From the NCBI GenBank assembly GCA_964017145.1, contig OZ024850.1, positions 721,618 through 785,617 of the forward strand: a stretch of DNA of 64,000 nt. Direction: 5' to 3'. The stretch is from Agrocybe praecox (taxonomy: Eukaryota > Basidiomycota > Agaricomycetes > Agaricales > Agrocybaceae). The notes under the pieces were generated by a model, which was given only the letters and a program-made list of their open reading frames with translations, made no database searches and was not told the DNA's origin. Positions 10,420-23,100 of this stretch are shown piece after piece. Numbering within the stretch: position 1 is the first letter of the stretch; each line of letters starts with the position of its first letter. A program made the position numbers and the translations under genes.

Positions 10420-12776
10420 TCACATAATGACACACTTGCAACAACCGCCTGCATCTTTGTCCTCGTCCACCTGTTGGTGCGGCCTCTGGGACGGGGGATG
10501 CTGTTGAGACATTGTCTGCGCTTCCAAATCGTTGGCTCGGACGCGTGGCTCGGGGTCGGCAGGGGCATATTGGGAAAATGGCACAGGTGAAGGAGATTGC
10601 GGTTGTCGTACAGGCAGACGAGTTTCGTCGTGAGGGGTGGATATCATTGACTGGACCGGCTTGTGCTCAGAGTTGGGTATATCGTCGTCTGCAAGCTGTT
10701 CAGCTGGACGACCAAACTCGTCCATCGGGATTGATTCCATGTCAGTGCGTGGTGGTCGATATTTGGAATGGTCGAATCCAAATGTTCCAGGTGCCTATAA
10801 GTAAAGAAGAGCAAAAAGGTTGTCCGGTCAGCAGAAATTTCAAAAGGACCCTGTCACAACGAAGAAGAGAAAAAATTAAAGACACCCACCGGTTCAATAG
10901 TATTGCTGACCTTCCTTGGTTGTGGACTACCATTCGCATCTTCGTAATATCCATCCAGACCTTTCTTTTTGGCGACGACGGGTAACACGACCTAAGACGG
11001 AAAGTAGGTAAGAAAAGCGGGTCAAGTCACCACCTAGACGACGACGACGACGACGCGACTCCAATTCATATAGAGGCAAGAAAAGAATACGTACTTCGTC
11101 CCAGTTTCCTTCTCGAGGCACCGGTTGTGTCCATGACGGAATAGCATCCGCCATATCACCTTCGTCTCCGTCCGGAGTGGGATAATATGCCACACTAAAC
11201 CTATCATTACTCGCTTCCTCTTTCTTTTTCCCTGCAATGTTTGCCTGTGTGGCTGCTCTTCCGGCACTTGGCCGTGGTTTTGCTTTCTTTGAGGGGGTTG
11301 ATGTAGCAGGCGATGCTCCCCATTTCTGCGGTTGTTTGTGGTTCGGCACTGTTGAAGCAGCGTATGTTTGCTTGCTAGATGATGACTGTATGGATGGTGG
11401 CGGGGGTGATGTATTAGCAGTCGAGGTCGATGCACCAAAGTCCCCATAACGGGACATGCCTCCTTGGGTCTGAGGTGACATGGTAGATGTTGAGCGGGAT
11501 TCTGAAGAGCGCCGTGAGGCAGCCCCTGGTATTCGAGTGGGAGGTTGTGGCTGCTGCTGCTGCCGTGAGGACGGCCTAGGCAACATGCTGGGAGTGGGCG
11601 TCGTGCTGCGCGCATTATGTATCCAGTCGTCTGTTTCTCCAGGTATGTAGGCATAGGCTACTATATTCTGGTCAGACACAGAATAAGTATCAGAACCTGT
11701 TTCATCTAGGTCCGTGGGAGGGTGTTCATCCAACACTCGTCCAACCTCGTTAGCATGCTCATCGTCTAGGTACACGCTTCCTCGTTCCCGTTCCTTATTT
11801 GTCAGGCCAGCTATACTTCCTGCTCTCTGTCGATGTCGCGCCACAATTCGTTCAGCTGGTGACTCTACCGGCGCAGGACCTTTCTTATTTCCAATCAGGT
11901 GGCCGTAATTAGCGATATCCAGCATTTCCTGCCTCCGTCCGACTCTCAGCTCCCCGACACCTCCGTTTCTCGACACCTCTCCTCGATACCAATGCTCAAA
12001 CGGACGTTCCTCCGAGTCTATTGACGGCCGTGGCGGGTCTTGCTCGAAACCTGACGACATCGTGGCATGCGTTGGAAAAGGTGGTGACTCGTTTAACAAA
12101 ACTGGCGTATGCTGGTTCCTTACGGCAGAAATCTCTACCGTCGACGCCCTCGAAGTCGAATGAACCAATTGTGGTTTCGGCTGATATGCTAGCTCTGGCG
12201 TGATCTGAGTGGTATGAGGAGAGCTGGAAGAGGAAGAAGTTCCAGGCGGACGAGACGCTTTTGGTATCCGCGTGGGCTTCACGTCAGTCGGTCGGGGAGA
12301 GAGCGAACGAGAGAAATCGGGTGATTTGCTGGAAGCCACTTTGGACACTCCAGCTCCGTTTGTGTGGCCATTAACATTTCCGTAGGGCGTTGAATATGTT
12401 CTTGAACGCTGACCCCCAGTAGTCGTTGGCATGGTGCGATCAGACACTGGTTGTTGCTTTTGCTGATAAACAGATTGCATCGTCGGCACTCCCGCTGGTT
12501 GCGTGTTTGAATGCTGATTTGGGCGCGTTGTTTTCTCGGGGTAGGCAGCGTAGCTCATACCATAGCTCGTCGTCGGCGAGGGTTCGTCGACTGATGATAA
12601 TGAAATGGCAGACATCCGTCGCGCCAAAGTTCGACTTTCGCTCTCCAAACCTTTAGTAGTAAATGATAAGATATTCCGTGCTTTCAAAGTCTTTAAAACC
12701 TACGTTTTCGGAGGGCAGGCACGACCTCATCCTCCCATGAAGGGCCTGCCGGTCGCGCTGATTGAGTAAGGGCCAT
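10420..12776 (-). CDS. Large disordered protein with C-terminal CAAX (farnesylation) box
   Basis: Exons on the minus strand: 12776-12704, 12650-11095, 10991-10890, 10794-10420. Phases join and give 701 residues. The start was chosen at 12776 because that exon reads MALTQSARPAGPSWEDEV and splices in phase into LESESRTLARRMSAISL. Most of the chain is Ser/Thr/Pro/Gln-rich and probably disordered. A conserved-looking core around HWYRGEVSRNGGVGELRVGR precedes RQEMLDIANYGH. A second ordered patch is NWDEVVLPVVAKKKGLDGYY, split by intron 2. The protein ends Cys-Cys-Lys-Cys-Val-Ile-Met: CVIM is a canonical CAAX box for farnesyltransferase, and the adjacent cysteines could be palmitoylated, so plasma-membrane anchoring is inferred. 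I do not recognise the family by name; a role in cell polarity or septation is only a guess. Intron 2 carries a CGT repeat (see findings). Confidence 0.85.
11037..11057. repeat. ACG/CGT trinucleotide microsatellite inside intron 2
   Basis: About six consecutive ACG-type triplets on the plus strand, inside the 10992-11094 intron of the CAAX-protein gene. Read through in the host frame it would encode a run of arginines. Confidence 0.8.
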
Positions 12777-14786
12777 CCCAGAAGCCAAAAATCAGTTCGC
12801 AAAGCCGTTGTACCCAATGTCGACGACCTCCAGAGCTGACAGCTGTTCTCCCTCAATCTAAACAGCGCGAACCAAATGAAAAGATGGGAGCAGTAGTCGG
12901 AAACGGGCGATGGCCTGGCGGAGAACAGTTCTCTTCAGCCTCCGTGCGAATTTGTTCCTGTTCGGATTCTTTTGGGTTTAGTCTGATCACAAACTTGGCC
13001 TAATTGGCCATCAAAAGTCGTCAGGAATGTCGGTGAGCTAGAGGTTGAGTTTAGAGGACACAAAAGCCTGGATTGTGCCCAAAAAATATACAACTTCGGA
13101 GTCCAATGTCGGAGTAAGATTTTATATAGTTCGATTCGTAAACCTATTTTGAATTCCTTGCTGATGTTATAGGTTGAGGTTGTAGAGGATCCCGGACACT
13201 TGCGTGCAAGGCTTATGAATATCGAACGGCATAACAGCGAAAATTTAGTCCAGGGTACTGGATGATGTCCTCGTTGCATCCAGAATCTAGGTTATGAAAA
13301 CTGCAACTCCCAGGTATCCTGGCGATGATTAGATGGAAAGAGAAGCGAAAAAGTGAGTGAATTCGAATGAAATCATCATCTTTTATCTTTCTTTTTTGTG
13401 GGAGACAGAAAGAATCGTACTTTGGGTTAGTGGGGCCCCAAGCATACTGTACTCTTAAAGTTGACATCCTCAACGATCCTGATTACAGGTTTATGTTTAT
13501 CGAGGGAAGTCTCGCCTCAACTTTCAAGAGCGAGTATATTTATCACTTTCAGATGGTCATTCCTTGCTGAGGCAAAAGAATATTCATCCAAGCCATTGAT
13601 TTTTTTCCGCACGGCGAAGACTTCATGCCAATAATCGTAGGCGCTCGTTTGTTATTTGAAATTCGTATAGGCTCTATTATTAGAAAAACATTACGAGCTC
13701 AGTAACCCCTATTTTTGCGATAATCATGCCCAGCATCTCTTTAAATACCTTCAGAAGTCAGCTTAATCTTCAGCTATGATTGGTGGGAATAGGGTGACGC
13801 GTGAAGTATCAAGTCGTTGCATAGGCAGCTCGAGACCTGGCTATAAAGCACATTCACTGTGCAGAGTTATCCAGACGGTTTTGTGGCACTGATCCAACAA
13901 AGACTAAGCGTCAGAGAACATGACGTCGGGGAAGTGTCAACGACTCGGAACAAACGTATCATGAATCTAGCGTTTAGGATAGCCTCTCCTCATCGCCACG
14001 GCATGACGGAAAAGATACGGAGTCGTTTGCAATGAGAGTTTCTTGATGTTGTCCATTTATCAAGCCTTAGGCACAAGGGGAAAATTAGTGATCATGGAGC
14101 AAATTTTAAGTTCACCCACCAGAGGCAATCTGCGACAAGAACGATTCCAAGATACCTTACTTCCGACATAATCGAAGATCTTTGGTCAAGCAGAAGAAGT
14201 TTCATGGAACGGGTTCTGAGAGGTGCGAGTAGATTGAAAGCGACTCGTGGGAGCTCGGTATTCGCCAATCCGAGTTGGACGTTCGGAGCGCTGCACGGTA
14301 CTGTTTAAAGCCTAAACGTGTATTTTCTAAAACGCGTCCTCTTTACGCAATTTCCCGTAAGAAAAGCCGAGACATAAAGAGGCTTGCATTACACGGTAAT
14401 GTTGCTCATCCGAGCTCCCGACCTTGAGTATAGATACTTACCTTGCAGCCCCTTGGAATTCGTTGAGTCACAAAATATGCAACGAGTTTATGATGCTCGA
14501 TGCGTAGTAGCAATTTAAAGATTGTATTGATAAAGTTGGCTCTTTGTATTAAAGAATTTTACAATATCCCAGAAAAGGTAGAGCCGGTCTCATCATTGAG
14601 ACGATATCGAGACTGAAGAAAATTGGATGAAGAAGAGCTGAAGAAAGATATTGAGCTAGGCGACCGGCTGAACGGGCCGAAGGAGCTTGTTACCAAGCAT
14701 TGACAAACACAGAATTTTCGGTCTCGACTCTCGAAATAATGAAGTAGCTTGGAAGTAGCTGATTACTTTTCTGAACACTTGCAACT
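12777..14786. other. Intergenic, about 2 kb, divergent promoter region
   Basis: Lies between the minus-strand CAAX-protein gene and the plus-strand L1-domain gene. Only short frames occur on either strand; none has convincing composition or splice partners. No repeat or RNA gene was recognised by eye. Confidence 0.55.
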
Positions 14787-16512
14787 ATGGCTAAAGGCGA
14801 GCTCATCGACTCACACATCTCTCTTGCACAGTGCAAAAAGGCAGTTGAAGCACTGCATTCTCATGAACTCAAAAAGAAGGAAAAGTTCGAAGAAACTCAG
14901 CTACTTCCTGGTAAAGAACAACATGTTTGGCTGAATGTCACAGTCAAAACTATACCCTCTGGCCATAGACTGAAGCCTGTAAAAATGTGCGTTGAATTTA
15001 TTTTTGCATTTTAAGGGTATCTTTGTTGATTGAATCGTACATGCAGCCCTATTGTCCATCCTTTGGTCGACCCGCGAACAAGTTCGGTCTGTTTAATCAC
15101 AAAAGACCCGCAGAGAGAGTACAAGGATCTTCTTGAAAAGCATGGCATCAAGTTCATCTCAAGAGTCGTTGGTCTAGAGAAGTTGAAGGGAAAATTCAAG
15201 CCATTTGAAGCTAGGAGGATGCTGTTAAAAGAAAACGGGATGTTCTTGGCCGATGAACGAGTGCTTCCCTTGCTACCAAAGCTGCTAGGTTCTAAATGGT
15301 TCGAGGCCAAAAAGTGAGAGTTAGAACGTTACTACTTGGTCATCCTATATCTGATGGTATTCTCATAGACAACCTATTCCTGTTAATCTGCTACGAAAAG
15401 ACCTCAAAGGCGAACTGGAGCGTGCTATTTCTTCGACATACATGAATCAAAATCAAGGCACCTGCACGTCCGTATATTCCTTCGAGGTTCATAGCTCAGA
15501 GGGCTAATCTTGTTGCTTTAGGTCAATCAAAGTTGGAAAGATGTCGCAAAAACCATCTCAAATCATTGATAACATCAAAACTGCCTTGCCTGCCATTGCC
15601 AAAGCCATCAAGGGCGAATGGGAAAACATCCAAAGTCTCAATATCAAGACCAACTCCAGTGCCAGTTTACCCATCTGGTCGTGTGCTCTGGATGATACCG
15701 AAGGTGGTCGATGGAACGGGCTTCAAGCAGAGTCAGGAGATGATGAAAGCATGGACGGTGCTAGCGACGAATCTGATGAAGAAGCTGAAACCAAGAAGTC
15801 CGAGAAGGCGCCAGCCGCTAAGGGAAGGAAACGTGCTTCAGAATCTGAGGAGGAGGAAGAAAAGCCGAAGAAGAAAGCCAAGGCTGCTAACGACGCTTCA
15901 TCAACTCAGAAACTTACCAAACCCTCTCAAACAGTTGATGCTTCAACTAAAAAGCCAAAGTCAACCGTCGCACAAACCGCATCTCCATCGACCACTTCTG
16001 CAGCTGTTAACAATGTCAAGAAGACCCAAAAAGCAAAGGCCGTAAATCCTTCGGCGGATTCCGTCGCCGAGTCAGCGTTAAAAGCTGCACCAGTTCCCGA
16101 GTCAGGGAAGAAAAAGAAATCTCAGAAATCTGTCCCCACGCCTACTTTAGGCGCTTCACCTGCGTCCACGCCCGCGACAACCGAGACGACATCGAAGAAG
16201 AAGAAAACGACAAAGGTTGACTCCACTGCCTCCATCAAAAAGATCAGCACATCCCCGCCTACAATCATCTCCGAATCCCCGTCAATCCCATCAGAGACAA
16301 AGGACAAGTCGGGTAAAGAGAAAAAGAAGTCCAAAGTAACCGAACCTGCCGCCGCTCCCGCAAAAGCTGCGAAGCCTACCCTAACCAAGGATGAAATCAA
16401 ACAAAAGCGTGCTGGACTTACTAGCGAGAAGAAAAAAGATACTGTGGTGAAGTCCAAGGCGGCCAAGAGCGCGAAGAATGCTGTGCTTGGTAGAAAGGCT
16501 GGCCAGGAGTGA
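14787..16512 (+). CDS. Ribosomal L1-domain ribosome-biogenesis protein (Cic1/Utp30/RSL1D1-like)
   Basis: Exons 14787-14986, 15047-15313, 15369-15467, 15522-16512, in phase, 518 residues. The first ~250 residues match the ribosomal protein L1p/L10e superfamily as found in nucleolar factors: an N-terminal helix with SLAQCKKAVEAL, the HPLVDP strand, a LITKDPQ turn and the late motif NQGTCTSIKVGKMS. The rest is a low-complexity tail: an acidic patch (about residues 235-290), then Lys/Ala/Ser/Pro-rich runs ending in basic residues, as expected for a nucleolar protein. Family members act in pre-60S or pre-40S assembly by binding pre-rRNA (known for yeast Cic1 and Utp30); which paralogue this is cannot be told. 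The third intron uses an atypical GTCCGT donor, but the joined motif is clearly right. Confidence 0.9.
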
Positions 16513-17520
16513 TTTACGACCGGGATGTACTGGATCTGAGGTGGTTTTGTGTTCTAAGATTATTCAATGTTGACAACTATGATCTATCATTACTTTGCAA
16601 GTGCCACTAAGCAGTCGTTAAGAAAAGTTCACCATGGTTTTGGCAAGGCTGAGTCGTCCGACTGTATCGTCAGTTTTCGACGTCTCCTCATGATCCTTAT
16701 ACGTTAATTACCAAAATGTGAACAGCCCTTTACACATATTTCGTAATGGACCACGCTTTAGCATCACACGAATGCATCGCGCACTATTTCTACGGGCGTC
16801 GGGGACGACAAGCCTGAACGGGAAGGTACCCCAATTAACTGATGACACCGCCTCCAAGAAAATTAACCATTTCCCATGTGCCACCGTCTATTGACATGTT
16901 TCTGCATCAGGGAAGCAACTACAGGTGAATTTGGCATGTGACGAATTTGGAAAAAATGAAATTCGGTAGCGCCTGCACCGCTATTTAAGCGGCGACAAAA
17001 GTACGAGAAGAAGCGCCCATTGCAGTGCAGGGTCTTCGAATCAGAAGAACTTGGAAAGTATATGTCTTTGACATTCGCAACGCTGTGCAGTCTGTCTGCT
17101 TTCATTTCTATTATTATTAGTTTCCCTCACGAAATTAAGATTCGTCAGTATGTCAGTTTTTTTGAGAGGGATCTTTTGTGCTTTTATATGAACTTGATCA
17201 GTAGTGCAACCCGGGTTTCGGGTCACTATCAAGCTCAAGTCAAGCTCAAGTCAACTTCGACAACGGACATATGTTACCGTAAAGCGGCGTAAACCGTAAA
17301 CGTCAAGCCCTTCCATTTCACGTGACACCACGTGTGATACTCGGTACCGGCAATCATAAAACCCGGTTAATTGGATAAAGCCTTTTACTGCTTTGTGTTA
17401 AGCAACAGCTGCCACCCATTGTTCGTTCCAAACTACTACATTGGCTGTGCTAACTTGTTGATATACGGGTTTACTTGCTATTACACCCCTATCGAACGCT
17501 CACGACACCTCAACTTGGCG
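16513..17520. other. Intergenic, about 1 kb
   Basis: 3' flank of the L1-domain gene and promoter of the hydrolase gene. Contains a short direct repeat of a CAAGCTCAAGT unit at about 17230-17251. Nothing else is supported. Confidence 0.5.
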
Positions 17521-18930
17521 ATGACAGACCGCATCTCGACAAAATTGTTCATCCCTCATCCAGCCGACCCAAGTATCAGAGTAGTCGGGATATTGGAGCA
17601 ACTCGCACCCCATCAAGCCACCCATGATCGTAGAATTGCTCTGGTGAGTTTCCGCTAGTCCGTTTTTCGAAATAGTGACAGTTGTCTTACGTTTGGACGA
17701 TTTTCTGTTTTGTGTGTAACGTCTTCCTAGATTTTACATGGTACGATGGGGTCAGCATAACTCCGCAACTCCGACTGTCTGTAAGACCACGAGTTGAAGC
17801 CGCTATATTTTTTTGTATGCTATCTCCAGGCACAAAGACTATTTGTTTCAAAAACGCCTTGCGTTGAAGTTACCCTTGGACTCGTTCCGATTCGACTTCC
17901 GGTGAGTCCTAAACCTTGTCCTTTCCGGCCCTGTGCATGGGCCTAGTTGCCTGGTGCCATCCTACCGTCGCAGGTGTGCATCATCATCGCATAGGACGAA
18001 CCCCATTCTTTTAATTTATCTGTTATTGAATCATAATTTTATGTGCTTATTTTGTTCCAGCGGCAATCATGAAACAGGTGGCAAATGGAAGCAAGGCGCT
18101 CTAAGAGAGGACATTGAAGACCTGCAAGCTGTTGTTGATTACCTGAAACTAACCTATGGCTATGTTATAGACTTGGTGGTAGGCCACTCGCGCGGCTCTA
18201 TCGCTGCGTTCCGCTGGCTTTGCACCTCAGAAGATGGTAGCAAAGTTTCGGCATTTGTTAATGCTTCAGGTCGTTATAGAATGGCGGTAAGTCAAAAACA
18301 AATCTTTCTTTGATCTTCATAGAATGCCGTGGTTTATTTTTAACCCTACTCTTGTTATAGAAAATCCTGGGTAACATTTTCAATCAAAACCTCCATATGT
18401 TGCTCGATTAAAATTGATGGCACCTGTTGTTAGAATCTCCTGCTGGGACCATTTGGAGAGACGAAATAGAGAAGAATGGGTTTTACACGTGGAAAATCAC
18501 CGTTGCTAGAAAGCAAGTGGAAGCGAAAATCTTTCCAGAGGACTTGCAGGAGTTCGTCGACTGGGACACATCGATTGTTTGGGATAGATTTCCTCAGGCA
18601 ACTGATGTGTTAACACTCCATGGCCTTTCTGACAAGACTGTACCTCCGTATGTGTCCTTGGTTTTGACAATCTTTTAGTCCTTTCCATAACTGATAACAT
18701 CCGCCTGAATCGTATCACCCAACTGTAGTTACGATGCGTTGATATACGCAAGCGCCTTGAGTAACCGCAAACCGGGTACACATACTCTGCACCTCATGGA
18801 AGACGCAGACCACAACTTCACTGGTCGGCAGGATGATGTGGTTGAAGCAATCCTCCAATGGTGGGACGTTCGGTTACGGGGTGAGATTGGCACCGGAATC
18901 TGGGTCGGTGGTATCAAAGGGAAACTATGA
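17521..18930 (+). CDS. Alpha/beta hydrolase (serine hydrolase)
   Basis: Seven exons: 17521-17643, 17731-17750, 17830-17901, 18061-18286, 18361-18370, 18434-18647, 18729-18930. All phases join, giving 288 residues. The fold signature is complete: oxyanion-hole HGTMG at about residues 44-48, nucleophile elbow GHSRGS with Ser115, an acid in LSDKTVPP (Asp217) and the base in DADHNF (His250). There is no signal peptide, so it is probably cytosolic. It resembles the small uncharacterised fungal AB-hydrolases that act as esterases or acylaminoacyl-type hydrolases; the substrate is unknown. Exon 5 is only 10 nt, encoding Lys-Ile-Leu plus one base, yet is needed to restore frame into ESPAGTIWRDE. Exon 2 is only 20 nt. 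Confidence 0.88.
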
Positions 18931-20091
18931 TTTTAATTACTAAGTACATGTCTATCATATCTCAATCTATTTCCACGTATCTGCATTATTATTCATGATA
19001 TTATATTTTGTAATAGGAATGCAGCGTGTTTGACTGCGGAAAAACAATATCTACGAAAAGCAAATAAGCCTGACTCGTTTGTTTGCTACATACGACTATT
19101 TTAGCTCAACTCGTTACCGTGGATAACCGCCGTGTCGTCATCTGCCGCGGCGCAGGTATTTCGCGCTGATCATTTCAACAACTCAAAATGTAAAAGTCGC
19201 GTCCCTGAACCGAAATATTGTCCCTTCGGGAAATGGAAAAAGATGATCGAGAGTACATTGTGTTCGTTTCTTCGACATGCCTACTTACCTACAAAGTTAC
19301 ATGGCAGGTCTCTCTATCACCGGAGCTGCCGTTGCGTCAAAATACCAGCCTTGGTATCTTGGTAGTACGTGGCAGGAAAACGTCGCATTACTAAACGCTT
19401 TGCCACTGCTTACATTGAGTGGACGTCTGGCCCTCCACTTCTATACCCTGGGCTCGGATGCTGTAGCAACCCAGCGGAAGGATTGTGTACTCTGAATAAA
19501 GCTCAACATGACAGTTAGATTAATAATAGTTTATAGAGAGTAACGAGTAATAGCAGATGGAAAAAGCTTTCCAAGTTGTGATCGTGTTGAGGGGAGTAGT
19601 AAGGATACAAAGCGTGGCTAAAAATAGCTACAAATAGAGAATTACTGGCTAGTGGTACTTGAGGAAAATAAATAGTATGTAAAAAAACAATGTAATGCGT
19701 TGAAGGAACAAATGATGATGAGAAAAGCGAATAAGTAATGGTAGTGCTACAAGATAAATCCATGGATGGTGAAAGTTGTCCGAAAAAGTATGCCCGAATC
19801 TTGAATGGCTCCCCCGTCTCTCCTCAGCGCGACTTCTCCTTTTTCTACGCGGATCTCCAGGTAATTAGACCTCGACACAGCGAGGCCGCGGATTATGTAT
19901 GGTGCTCCAAGGCTCTTGAATAAATATGGTAGTCATTACGACCCCCCACAGATTATTGGTGGTGGTCGTTAAGATTAAGGTGTGGTAGAAATGGTTCTGG
20001 AATCCTCGTTGTAGGTCTGCAACGTGATTGGGTGTAATAATAAAAGTTGCACGGGGGGTGACCGCAACGAGGTTTGAAGAGGATGGTTCCC
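18931..20091. other. Intergenic; one weak 72-codon frame
   Basis: A 72-residue plus-strand frame at 19277-19495, starting MPTYLQSYMAGLSITG, is mildly hydrophobic but has no recognised family and no supporting splice signals, so it is not called. The remainder is AT-rich. 19500-20090 may be the 3' UTR of the small minus-strand frame next to it. Confidence 0.4.
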
Positions 20092-20199
20092 TCTTAGAAA
20101 AAGACGGCCCCCGTCGTCGACGCGCCTCCCTTTACTCCTGAAGATGAGCCTGAGGTGCCAGAGCCTGACTTGACGGAACCGTTTGATGTTTGGCCGCTC
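20092..20199 (-). CDS. Small Ser/Gly-rich protein, 35 codons (candidate)
   Basis: The minus-strand ATG at 20199 opens a 35-residue frame starting MSGQTSNGSVKSGSG and ending in two phenylalanines before TAA at about 20092. More than half the residues are Ser, Gly or Thr, so it is probably disordered. Support comes from context rather than family: a clean TATA element lies about 140 nt upstream, and the leader between them is CT/CA-rich as in fungal 5' UTRs. An earlier ATG at 20320 near the expected start site would give a 21-codon upstream frame. It could be a genuine short gene, the first exon of a longer one, or chance. Confidence 0.4.
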
Positions 20200-23100
20200 A
20201 TGATGAGTTGGTTGTTGTAATGTGGGTGAAGAATGTGTAGTAGTGCTAGGCGCTGAGCAACGATGACTGGATAGCTGCGAAAGATGTTGGACAGCTGACG
20301 GGTGTGTAATGAGGAGTCATAGTTGAAAAATGAGCGAGCTTTTTATAAGAAAGTTGGACCCGCAGTTTCAGGCGGAATGAATGGTCCATAATTGACTCGA
20401 ATTTGGAAGGAGGACCGGTCGAGGTGTAATCGTAAACTCAACTCTCACGAGAGGACGTGAATAAGATCTTGATAATGATTGCGGCAACGACTCGACGCCC
20501 AAACACCAAACAAGGGGAAAGATCAACCCAATTGCGCGGTTTCAAACTGTTGGAAATATGGAGTAACCATTTTTCGCTGCCGATAAATCCAATGTTTGGA
20601 AATCCCACATACGTCCAACGCTTCTACCTCCTGCTATCTGTTCCTAACAATCGGCGCGTTATATCAGCTACCACTTACCAGGCACACCACACTATGTGAC
20701 ACAGCCTTCACTGGCCTTGGAAGTCCACCCACGCATCACCGCCAGCCACGGAATCACTCGACAAAAACATACTTCTTTCTTTCTTTCGAAAAAAACAAAA
20801 AACATGGATGCCCGGTTCAAAATGTCTGCCGTCCTTGATGGATGATTAATCCGGATGTAAGTAAACTGCTGTTAACTCGTACACAACACGTCCTCATACC
20901 GCGTACTTGGGATACCAGTTCTTTCTCTGCGTCGCTCGGTTTTACGCCTTCTTGGGTTTTCTGGAAAAAGACAAATTCTTTTTCTCGCCTGCCAGTCGAA
21001 TGTAAGCAGTGCGCCTGCCGAGTATTACATCTCCGTATCTGCTCGGTACCCGGGAAATGACTCGGAAGGCCTCTTGTGATTTCCAAATTAGTCCAGTCGG
21101 TCCAAGTACCCCTCGTCCTTGGGTTTTGAAGGCGTCAACTATAACGTGCGCCCATTTTTCAACAAACATCGGCTCGGCTAATCCCGAACTCGAGTCAAAT
21201 GACCCATATTCTCAGCACCTACAGCCAAAGAATTTTTTGTCTTGCAAACCTATGTGCAATTTATCCCTTCTGTGTTCGCTTCCCTTCAACAATGAGAAAT
21301 AGTTGCGGTCTATAAAGCGGATAATCAAATTCTCATGCTGCGCCATGTCTTCCTCTGCTCACTGTCAACACATATGTCACTCAAATGCCTACTATTTCCA
21401 AATTTTGTCCCAAAAAGTTCTCGCCAATATCACAGTAATATTTCATCAAAACTAATAGAAAAAAACCCTAATCCTATCAATTAACTTTGACTGAACACCT
21501 TCTGCCAAACGAATCGCCGTACCACTCGGTTCTATGATGGTCCCAATCCAGGACGTTTGCATCATACTATTTTAAAAAAGAGCACCTAACGTTATGCACT
21601 AGAAGCCATGTTACAAGCGACGTCCCTGTTCCCCAACAGCCGCACAAGACATCGTCATCATCGCTACACGTTCTATGATCGTCGTGTACCCGACACGGAG
21701 TTGAGAGTTGGGCCGTAAAGGCCGCTAAGAATGCAATTTCATCAAGCGCCGAACAAACGCTCCCAGAAACGGTGATGATGCTTGACTGACTCCAACTTTT
21801 TTGATTTCAGAGATCTTGTGCGCTAATGTATGTTCTGTATACTAAAATCTCACACCTGTACGCCGCCTCTGGATGCATAACATAACTTCCCCACTCTCCG
21901 GGCCGACCTGACGGCCTCGTGTTACTGATCTGAGGTCCACATCCCACCGATGGCCACGCAAGACAGTACTGCCGCTTATCTCTTACCCAGATGAGCCACG
22001 GAGAACTCGACGAGTCCCAAAAAATTATGCTGGAGTAGCAGCATCATCATCTCATCGCCCGTTGATAATGGGAAGAATAAAGGTGCTATAAGTTCCCATA
22101 TTTGAGAAATCTGATGAGTCCTCCCTTTGCGTTTCGAAAAGGTTTGATCACTAATGCATCTATCCGCCAAAACAAGGGGGAGAAGGGGGTTGATCTCGCT
22201 ACTGCGTATAACAGATGTCATGAATGCGGATGCAGCTCTTAAGACACTAGACATTTTATTCCGAACAATGTTAACATAGGAATGTAGGAGGTTATGATTT
22301 GCGGTCCCGCGAAAGGCCGTCAATATAATTTTCATGGTACACTTCAGCGAGAGAGAATGGAACACAAGCGAGATAGATACTACACTGTTGTCATACCATA
22401 TTTTTCTTTCGAATGAAATCCCCCTGAATGTTCTCGGAAACTCGGCCTCAACAAGTCGAACATATGATAGTTGCGGCGTCTTGTACTAGGCGAATCAGCT
22501 TCCTTGTCATCATGGTTCAAAAATTCACTGGCTACTAATGTATAAGATAGACAGTTGGCTGAGTTTTAGTACATTTATTTGGCTCTCGTCTTACCAATAC
22601 CGGAGCGAGAGGATATAAGCTATTCGTACTGGGTGGAAAATATTCTATTTTTAGATTGGGCATAGGACTCCTCAGGCTAGAACTCACTAGGAACCTTAGA
22701 TTTGACATTAGGCCCTGAGAGACTCGCGGGAGGCTAGATACGTATCTCATCGTTTTAAGAATTTATGATGGAAGGAGGAGTGAGTAACGTTCACTAGAAA
22801 ATTCACTCGGGAACACACTGAGAAGAGTGGATGAACATGAAAGGCTGTTCGACGCCGCCTCACAGCTACACATACATACCGAAGTTAGGAACGGCTGATG
22901 GGGTAGATTTGGACCACATTGAAGATATCAGAATTGTTGCAAAACGGGGATCATTTCTCCACCCTTGTGTAGACTCTCCAACCAAAAAAAGCGCCCAAAA
23001 TTACCATTCGCCACAGGAAATCAGCTGCACGATATATTGATTCATAAGCCGCGCTCAGAACCATGCCAGCGATTTGTTTGTCCGTTGCCTCTACAGCCAT

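Noticed and set aside
9886..10590. Several long minus- and plus-strand frames of 75-150 codons
   Set aside because: They lie in the 3' flank or last exon of the CAAX-protein gene, are Ser/Pro/Phe/Leu-rich from a purine-rich strand bias, and overlap each other.
11034..11654. 206-codon minus-strand frame
   Set aside because: It is an out-of-frame shadow of the CAAX-protein exon 2; the in-frame reading has the conserved core and correct splicing.
19277..19495. 72-codon frame as a small mitochondrial membrane protein
   Set aside because: No match to any small ATP-synthase or respiratory subunit pattern I know, and no splice or promoter support.
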